Shown here one piece after another: positions 42,626 to 48,344 of a stretch of DNA of 48,344 nucleotides. This stretch comes from CAZADS01 sp964483985 (GTDB lineage: Bacteria; Pseudomonadota; Alphaproteobacteria; Thalassobaculales; Thalassobaculaceae), in the NCBI GenBank assembly GCA_964483985.1, contig CAZADS010000036.1, positions 1-48,344 of the forward strand, written 5' to 3'. The notes beneath the pieces are model-generated. The model saw nothing but the letters and a program-made list of their open reading frames with translations, did not search any database and was not told the origin of the DNA. The position numbers and the translations under genes are program-made. The stretch's first letter is position 1, and each line of letters opens with the position of its first letter.

Positions 42626-43456
42626 TCACCGTTGGCACCGAGCACAATAGAAAGTCGATCTGGCAGATTGGACAATACGACTTATTGTTCCATCGCATTT
42701 CGGGCGGAAACATTGTTGTCCAACTCTGTTATAAACCTGAAATTGGTGTTGAAAATAACCGAGCTCTCCTGATGGGTTAATGTAATCACGAAGAGTTGAA
42801 CCACCAGCATCTATAGCTTGACTTAAAACATAACGAATTGCTTTCGCTAATTTTTCCACGCGCGGTTTCCTAACGGTATTTGCTAATCGTAAGGGTGAAA
42901 TTTTCGCTTGATACAACGCTTCACATACATAGATGTTACCGAGCCCCGATATTACCGTTTGATCCAAAAGCGCAGATTTTATTGATGTTTTTCGACCGGT
43001 CAACAAACCAAACAAGGTTGGACCATTAAAAGAATTCCCCAATGGTTCAGGCCCTAATCGTTTAAGGAGTTTATGGTCCTGTAAACCATCAACTGTAGTG
43101 ATATCTACCGATCCAAAACGCCGAGCATCATTAAAACAAATTACATGTCCTCTATCGGTAGTGAATACAATATGATCGTGAAGTTGGAAAACCTTTGGTC
43201 TTTCGTCTTCGACTGATATTCGTCCGGACATTCCCAAATGAAGAATCAAAACTACATTATTTTCGAAGTGCCAGAGAATGTATTTTGCTCGACGATCTAA
43301 TCTTACTATTTGTTTATCAACTAATTTCTCGCAAAAACGATCAGGAATTGGCCACCGGAGATCAGGCCTAAATATTTCGACGTTCACCAGTTTACGTCCT
43401 TCCAGTACGGGCTGTAAGCCTCGTCTTACTGTTTCAACTTCCGGAAGTTCGGGCAT
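42626..43456 (-). CDS. mutM: Formamidopyrimidine-DNA glycosylase
   Basis: MutM (Fpg) excises 8-oxoguanine and formamidopyrimidines and cuts the resulting abasic site. The 276-residue protein starts MPELPEVETVRRGLQPVLEG with the catalytic Pro (after Met removal) and Glu. It has the lysine region LDRRAKYILWHFENN, the helix-two-turn-helix ALLDQTVISGLGNIYVCEAL and a C-terminal zinc finger CFRPKCDGTISRIVQSARST followed by CARCQR. It is divergent from ubiE with a 177-base gap. Confidence 0.97.
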   Translation of the reverse strand: MPELPEVETVRRGLQPVLEGRKLVNVEIFRPDLRWPIPDRFCEKLVDKQIVRLDRRAKYILWHFENNVVLILHLGMSGRISVEDERPKVFQLHDHIVFTTDRGHVICFNDARRFGSVDITTVDGLQDHKLLKRLGPEPLGNSFNGPTLFGLLTGRKTSIKSALLDQTVISGLGNIYVCEALYQAKISPLRLANTVRKPRVEKLAKAIRYVLSQAIDAGGSTLRDYINPSGELGYFQHQFQVYNRVGQQCFRPKCDGTISRIVQSARSTFYCARCQR

Positions 43457-43633
43457 ATAAAACCTTATCGTTTGTTCTTAAGAGTATTATGATATGCCTA
43501 GCTATATTTGACCAAATAAAAGTCATGACTAAAAAGTGGACTTACGTTGGAACATTGGCAAGTTTTGGGTAATTAAATTGAGTAAATACGTTAACGTTAA
43601 AATTCAGTTCCCACCTATAAGGATAACATCACT

Positions 43634-44386
43634 ATGTCACCGAAATCCAATACTGATAACACAGAGTTTGGTTTTCAAACCGTTTTGGCCGAACAAAAGT
43701 CTCATCTGGTCCGTGGGGTGTTTGATTCCATTGCCAACCGTTATGATCTAATGAATGATTTAATGAGTTTAGGCGTTCATAGGCTTTGGAAAAACGCACT
43801 CTTGGACTGGGTCGTCCCAAGAAAAGATGCTGTGCTGTTAGACGTTGCTGGTGGAACGGGTGATATCGCACAACTTTATTTCAAACGGGGCGGAAATAGA
43901 GCAACAATTTGCGACATCAATTCGTCGATGATCGATATTGGACGGCAACGTGTCTGGCCTAAATCAACCAAGGCCCAACTCTCCTGGATATGCGGAGATG
44001 CTGAAAAATTACCTATCGCTGACAAGTCTATTGATTTTTATACGATAGCTTTTGGCCTCCGCAACGTCACAAGGATTGACCAAGCTCTTTATGAAGCCCA
44101 CCGTGTTCTTAAACCAGGTGGGCGTTTTTTTTGCCTAGAATTCAGTAAACCAAATGTATTTGCATTGAACCTATTTTATGACAATTATTCTTTCAAATTG
44201 ATTCCAAAAATCGGCCAATTAATAACTGGTAATGAAGGTGCTTATAAATATCTAATAGAAAGTATTCGTCTATTTCCAGACCAACAAGAGCTCAAAAAAC
44301 TGATCTCAACATCTGGCTTAAGTCGAGTAAAATACCGAAATTTATCAGGTGGAATTGCAGCTATCCACTCGGCTTGGCGTCTCTAG
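43634..44386 (+). CDS. ubiE: Ubiquinone/menaquinone C-methyltransferase
   Basis: UbiE methylates the benzoquinol ring in ubiquinone synthesis. The 250-residue protein has NRYDLMNDLMSLGVHRLWKN, the SAM-binding motif LLDVAGGTGDIAQLYFKR, FYTIAFGLRNVTRIDQALYE, and RVLKPGGRFFCLEFSKPNVF. An AAGGAT site precedes the ATG. The ubiB start lies just after its stop, and the two belong to one operon. Confidence 0.97.
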   Translation: MSPKSNTDNTEFGFQTVLAEQKSHLVRGVFDSIANRYDLMNDLMSLGVHRLWKNALLDWVVPRKDAVLLDVAGGTGDIAQLYFKRGGNRATICDINSSMIDIGRQRVWPKSTKAQLSWICGDAEKLPIADKSIDFYTIAFGLRNVTRIDQALYEAHRVLKPGGRFFCLEFSKPNVFALNLFYDNYSFKLIPKIGQLITGNEGAYKYLIESIRLFPDQQELKKLISTSGLSRVKYRNLSGGIAAIHSAWRL

Positions 44387-44394
44387 TAAATCCT

Positions 44395-45939
44395 ATGTGG
44401 CGCAATACTTTGAATATCCTTCGCCTATCTAAAATTATTTGGCACTTGGCGCGATTTGGAGCCTTAATTCCACTGCATAATATTAGTAGTCGGCCGACAA
44501 TATATATTTTAAGCGAATTCCTTTGGTTAATAAGAAATCGAGATTTTGAAAATCACCGACCTGGACAGCGGCTTGCCATTGCTTTAACAACTCTTGGTCC
44601 AAGTTTTATAAAGTTTGGCCAATCCCTAGCAACAAGATCAGATTTAATAGGCGAAGAAATTGCACAAGACCTTTCTCAACTCCAAGATCGACTTCCGCCT
44701 TTTAATTTTACTGAGGCGCGAAAAACTATAGAGACCGAGTTAGGGAAGCCTCTCGAGACTTTTTACAAAACTATCGAAAAAGAACCTGTCGCGGCGGCTT
44801 CCATTGCTCAAGTGCATTACGCCATTACCACAGAGAACGAACCGGTTGCCGTCAAGGTTCTACGGCCTGGCATAGAAGCAGCGATGGCGCGTGACATAGA
44901 ACTCCTAAGTTGGGTTTCTGAGATATTGGAAAAACAATTCCCATGGATCCGTCGACTTAGGCCAGTAGAAGTAATTAATGTATTTAGTGAATCAGTTGCC
45001 ATAGAAATGGATATGCGACTAGAAGCGGCAGCTGCAGCGGAACTTTCTGATAATTTTTCATGCGATTCTAATTTTAAAGTCCCCTATGTAGATTGGCAAA
45101 GAACATCGAGGCGAATTTTAACTTTGGAAAAATTGAACGGCCTACGACCCGACAATGTTGAAGCTTTAAAAAATGCCGGTCATGATCCTATTGAAATCCT
45201 CACCAAATGCGCGTCTATTTTCTTCAATCAAGTGTTTCGTGACGGATTTTTTCACGCTGATATGCACCCCGGAAATTTGTTCATTTTAGCTGATGGAAGA
45301 ATCGCTCCTGTTGATTTTGGTATCATGGGTCGCCTAGATATCCAAACACGACATTTTTTAGCAGACATGCTCACTGGTTTTTTAACCGGCAATTATGGAC
45401 GCGTAGCAGAAGTGCATTTTCAAGCAGGATATGTCCCCTCCCATAAATCTAAAGAAGCATTTACTCAGGCATGTCGATCTATAGGTGAACCTATATTCGG
45501 TCGCCCGTTGGCGGAGATATCGCTTGCGCGACTTCTTGCTCAACTATTTCAAATCACTGAACAATTTGAAATGCAAACGCAACCCCAACTTCTTTTATTG
45601 CAAAAAACGATGTTGGTCGCAGAAGGAGTAGGGCGCCAACTCGACGATAGGGTCAACATTTGGGAGCTTGCCCGCCCGCTGATCGAGAAATGGGTTGTAG
45701 AAAATCGGTCTCCTCAAGCTCGTCTGCAACAAACCACTGAGCAAACATTCCTTTTTATGGAACGTTTGCCCTATTTGTTAGAAAAAACCGAGAGATCCTT
45801 TAATGATTTTATCGATGCTGGGATGCGTTTACATCCTGCTACATTGGAGGAGTTAGCTAACATACAAAAACCTCAACGTTCATTATTTTGGCCCATAATT
45901 ATCGCCGTCATCGCTGTTTCAATAATCTTTGCCGTATGA
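44395..45939 (+). CDS. ubiB: Ubiquinone biosynthesis protein UbiB (ABC1/ADCK-like kinase family)
   Basis: UbiB is an atypical protein-kinase-like ATPase needed for ubiquinone synthesis, anchored in the inner membrane. The 514-residue protein shows the KxGQ motif in FIKFGQSLATRSDLIG, the AAS-type nucleotide loop AAASIAQVHYA, the catalytic HADMHPGNLFILADG and the DFG-like PVDFGIMG. The C-terminus has a hydrophobic anchor (LFWPIIIAVIAVSIIFAV). The ATG at 44395 gives the usual N-terminus; an in-frame TTG at 44374 overlaps ubiE. The coaBC gene that often follows ubiB in this class is not here. Confidence 0.95.
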   Translation: MWRNTLNILRLSKIIWHLARFGALIPLHNISSRPTIYILSEFLWLIRNRDFENHRPGQRLAIALTTLGPSFIKFGQSLATRSDLIGEEIAQDLSQLQDRLPPFNFTEARKTIETELGKPLETFYKTIEKEPVAAASIAQVHYAITTENEPVAVKVLRPGIEAAMARDIELLSWVSEILEKQFPWIRRLRPVEVINVFSESVAIEMDMRLEAAAAAELSDNFSCDSNFKVPYVDWQRTSRRILTLEKLNGLRPDNVEALKNAGHDPIEILTKCASIFFNQVFRDGFFHADMHPGNLFILADGRIAPVDFGIMGRLDIQTRHFLADMLTGFLTGNYGRVAEVHFQAGYVPSHKSKEAFTQACRSIGEPIFGRPLAEISLARLLAQLFQITEQFEMQTQPQLLLLQKTMLVAEGVGRQLDDRVNIWELARPLIEKWVVENRSPQARLQQTTEQTFLFMERLPYLLEKTERSFNDFIDAGMRLHPATLEELANIQKPQRSLFWPIIIAVIAVSIIFAV

Positions 45940-45957
45940 TTTAAACCAACCTTAACA

Positions 45958-47166
45958 TTATGATCCGTTTTGTCGGTCACCTATCCACATAGTGTTTTTT
46001 GGCGGATATTTTGCGATTGCTTCCTCATTAATAACCGTCCCCCATCCGGGTAGTTTTGGTAAAATCAAATGACCATTTTCTATAATGGGGGCAGGGTCAA
46101 ATATTTCATCCTTCAAACTAACGTCCTCATAGTCAGTTTCTACAACCCTAAAATTAGGGACAGCGGCACAAAAATGCGCTCCCATTAATGTTCCTAGGTG
46201 ACCATTAAAATTGTGGGCAGCTACATTTATTTCATAAATTTCTGCTAAGTTAGCAATTCGAATTGATTCTGCGATGCCGTTCCACGGGACATCAACAATG
46301 CAGACATCGACAGCTCCTGCATCGAAAAACGGCTTATATTGACGTCTACCATATATTGATTCCAGGGATGCGATCGACATTGGCGCATGAGCGCGAATAT
46401 CTGCCAAACAATTTGGCTCAAAAACATCCAACTCCAACCAATCCATATTAAGATGTTCTAATGCTCGGGCCACTCTTATGTATCCCTCCGTTTTGAAATT
46501 AAAATTAAGATCGAGCTTTAAGCTAATATCTGATCCAGCACCCTCCTGAAATGCCTCCATCTGATTTACTATTAGGTTTATCAACCGCGCATCACAGTTC
46601 AGTTCAGGACCACCTTTGGATCTCCCAAAACCCGGCATATAAACTTCCGGTTTATCACTATCAAAAATAAAAATATTTGTTTTCAATGACTGAAGTCCGC
46701 TTGCTTTGACTTCCTGACCAATCTTTCGGATATCTTCCAACGATCCGGGTTGCGGTCGATTCATTTCCAAATGAAAATTGAGACGAAACGTTCCGCAATG
46801 CGACCAATAAACGGGCAAACGATCACGAAACGGTCCGCCGAATAGAGTAGAAACAGGTATCCCTAAATCTTTAGCTTTTATATCATAAAGAGCGTTCTCT
46901 ATAGCAGCTATTGCTTGGGCCACTAGTCCGCCTGGGACTGGTCTAGTTACGCTCCTTAAATCGGCTATGATTTTTTCAACTGATCTCGGGTCATCACCAA
47001 TGATTAGCTCTGCCAGTTTGTGAATCAGACCCGTTAAGCCCAGGCTACCGAACCCTTCTAGATATTCTGAATAACCTATGATGCCATTACTGGTTGTAAT
47101 TTTAAGAAAATTAAAATCACGCCATCCGGCACCGCAATGCAAGTCAACAACTGATTCTATTTTCAT
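45958..47166 (-). CDS. Enolase-superfamily (mandelate racemase/muconate-lactonizing) enzyme
   Basis: The 402-residue protein has the alpha+beta capping domain (about 1-130, VDLHCGAGWRDFNFLKITTS, VAQAIAAIENALYDIKAKDL) and a barrel domain. Candidate metal ligands are Asp in SLKLDLNFNF, Glu in WLELDVFEPNCL and Glu in MSIASLESIYG. A late AAHNFNGHLGTLMGAHFC supplies a possible catalytic His. It probably dehydrates or epimerises a sugar acid or related carboxylate, but the substrate cannot be told. It is convergent with ubiB (18-base gap) and divergent from the MFS gene, suggesting a small catabolic locus continuing beyond the window. Confidence 0.85.
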   Translation of the reverse strand: MKIESVVDLHCGAGWRDFNFLKITTSNGIIGYSEYLEGFGSLGLTGLIHKLAELIIGDDPRSVEKIIADLRSVTRPVPGGLVAQAIAAIENALYDIKAKDLGIPVSTLFGGPFRDRLPVYWSHCGTFRLNFHLEMNRPQPGSLEDIRKIGQEVKASGLQSLKTNIFIFDSDKPEVYMPGFGRSKGGPELNCDARLINLIVNQMEAFQEGAGSDISLKLDLNFNFKTEGYIRVARALEHLNMDWLELDVFEPNCLADIRAHAPMSIASLESIYGRRQYKPFFDAGAVDVCIVDVPWNGIAESIRIANLAEIYEINVAAHNFNGHLGTLMGAHFCAAVPNFRVVETDYEDVSLKDEIFDPAPIIENGHLILPKLPGWGTVINEEAIAKYPPKNTMWIGDRQNGS

Positions 47167-47544
47167 TTATTCAAATTCCATCTCAATAATCAAAATAAAA
47201 GCAATACTCTTAGTTTATTTTATATTAATAAAGTTTGTTGAAGTTACCGCCGTTTTATATTCCGTGACACAGAGATTTGGAAACAAACATCTGATCCGAT
47301 CATGAATTTACCAAATAAACTAATATGATTATTTAGCATAATTGCCTCAGCTTCATACTTTTTTATTCCTTATGCATTTCCTATCTAATCACCTCCTAAA
47401 TTAATTTTACCATCAATTTCTTTAAACGATTTTATCAAGATCAAATCACGTTTAACGCGAACTCAGTGACAGCCAAGCTGACGTGCATCATAAAAGCATA
47501 ATAATGAAGGATTTCATCATTTTGTGTCCGGAGAGTTTTACGCT
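47167..47544. other. Divergent intergenic region between the enolase-superfamily and MFS genes
   Basis: This 378-base, strongly AT-rich region should hold two divergent promoters. No coding frame with a sensible start was found, and no tRNA or strong hairpin is visible. A GGAGAG ribosome-binding site for the MFS gene lies at 47530-47535. Confidence 0.55.
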
Positions 47545-48344
47545 ATGTTTCCATGGTTAAAGTACGCGCTAGGTGCCCAAGCTGGACTTTTGGTGGGCAT
47601 GGGAATTGGGCGGTTTGGATACCCTCCGATGATGCCCATCTTAATTCGAGCTGGCGAACTAAACGAAATCGAAGCCGGTTATATTGGTGCATTAAACCTT
47701 GGAGGATACGTGGTCGGCGCCCTTATAACTTCTTGGTTGCGTCGACGGTGGCACGAAGCCATGTTGTTAAGAGTTTGCTTGTTACTATCACTCCTCTCCC
47801 TTATCGCCAGCATAGCGCCCTTCGGATTCATTTGGTTAGGGTTTTGGCGCCTACTAGTTGGTATAATAGTATCCATAATGATGATACTTGGAGTAGCTTA
47901 CGTAACACGATTTGCGCCTCGTAATAGAATTGCTCTTGCCACTTCTATATCGTTTACCGGTGTTGGTTTAGGGATATTTTTTTCGGCCATTGGACTCCCA
48001 TGGTTGCTTGATTATGGAATAGCCTTAGCTTGGGGAGGTAGTGCATTAGTTGGAGCAGTTGGAACCACGATTGGGCTTTGGGCTTGGCATGGAGCCCCTC
48101 GGCTCCAACCCGTAAACGCGACGTTTGAGTTCACACCCATAAAAATTCCACTTGATGGTAAAAAGTTGATTTTAGCACAAGCGTTTTTTTCAGTTGGATT
48201 AAATCCGCATTCAATCTACTGGGTGGATTATCTCGTTCGAGGTTTGAACCACACAGTAACGCAGGGCGCCCTTCAATGGTCTTTAGTCGGAATAGGTGCT
48301 TTGATAGGGACAATTTTTTGGGGACGTCTAGCAGATTGGATCGG
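47545..48344 (+). CDS. YbfB/YjiJ-family MFS transporter, C-terminus cut by window edge
   Basis: From the ATG at 47545 (preceded by GGAGAG) an open frame of 266 codons runs to the window end. The protein is a multi-pass membrane transporter. The first loop GIGRFGYPPMMPILIRAGEL and the second segment AGYIGALNLGGYVVGALI are characteristic of the YbfB/YjiJ group of the major facilitator superfamily. At least seven hydrophobic segments can be counted before the cut. The substrate is unknown; the neighbouring enolase-superfamily gene suggests a carboxylate or sugar acid, by inference only. Confidence 0.85.
   Translation, partial: MFPWLKYALGAQAGLLVGMGIGRFGYPPMMPILIRAGELNEIEAGYIGALNLGGYVVGALITSWLRRRWHEAMLLRVCLLLSLLSLIASIAPFGFIWLGFWRLLVGIIVSIMMILGVAYVTRFAPRNRIALATSISFTGVGLGIFFSAIGLPWLLDYGIALAWGGSALVGAVGTTIGLWAWHGAPRLQPVNATFEFTPIKIPLDGKKLILAQAFFSVGLNPHSIYWVDYLVRGLNHTVTQGALQWSLVGIGALIGTIFWGRLADWI

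Noticed and set aside
1..48344. CRISPR arrays, insertion sequences, prophage or toxin-antitoxin modules
   Set aside because: No regularly spaced repeats, transposase, integrase or paired small toxin genes were seen; tRNA-Arg has no adjacent integrase or duplicated 3' end.

Overview
The window comes from an AT-rich alphaproteobacterium chromosome and is mostly conserved housekeeping genes. The assignment rests on gene content and order: ybjN-proC, a UbiK-type BMFP protein, hldD-lgt-midA-pgeF, a petABC cytochrome bc1 operon, dapD-dapE beside truA, rpmH-rnpA-yidD-yidC-engB-argB, dnaA-dnaN-recF-gyrB, mutM divergent from ubiE-ubiB, and a SAM-II riboswitch, a class found mainly in alphaproteobacteria. 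Heptose and lipoprotein genes and bc1 indicate a Gram-negative, respiring, ubiquinone-using cell. A free-living marine relative of the Rhodospirillales is possible, but that is inference. No insertion sequence, phage, CRISPR array or rRNA was seen.

Layout. 1-3.4 kb, minus strand: a cut-off TIM-barrel gene, csaA, a TetR/COQ9-like gene, proC, ybjN and ubiK. 3.5-12.6 kb, plus strand: hldD, lgt, midA, pgeF, a duplicated-domain lipoprotein, prs, rplY, pth, ychF and a dienelactone hydrolase. 12.6-16.8 kb, minus: a TPR protein, mtnP and petABC, with a strong terminator after petC and an inverted repeat upstream of petA. 17-19.9 kb: trmL, metY under a SAM-II riboswitch, and truA. 19.9-28.4 kb, minus: a membrane protein, dapE, dapD, a HAD nucleotidase, argB, engB, yidC, yidD, rnpA, rpmH and gpt. 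28.4-34 kb: less conserved genes (a DUF4864-like protein, an OmpA-like lipoprotein, tRNA-Arg(ACG), a thioredoxin-fold/prolyl-hydroxylase fusion, a PuuD-like membrane protein, a small membrane protein and a VOC protein). 34-43.5 kb, minus: gyrB, recF, dnaN, dnaA, rpsT, an enoyl-CoA hydratase, a secreted unknown protein and mutM. 43.6-48.3 kb: ubiE and ubiB, then an accessory pair, an enolase-superfamily gene and a cut-off MFS transporter.

Functional groups. ubiE, ubiB, ubiK and possibly the COQ9-like gene serve ubiquinone synthesis, which feeds petABC. dapD/dapE and argB serve lysine/cell-wall and arginine synthesis. metY and mtnP handle sulfur amino acid synthesis and methylthioadenosine salvage, with metY sensing S-adenosylmethionine. 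rnpA, yidD, yidC and engB serve RNA processing, membrane insertion and ribosome assembly.

The most striking observation is an in-frame TAA at codon 100 of dnaN (38560-38562). The gene is otherwise intact and full length, so this is an error, a real nonsense mutation or readthrough. Other points of interest are the riboswitch with a downstream competing hairpin, the peroxiredoxin-like/prolyl-hydroxylase fusion without a peroxidatic cysteine, the internally duplicated lipoprotein, and the palindromic element upstream of petABC. I found no convincing multi-gene novel system.
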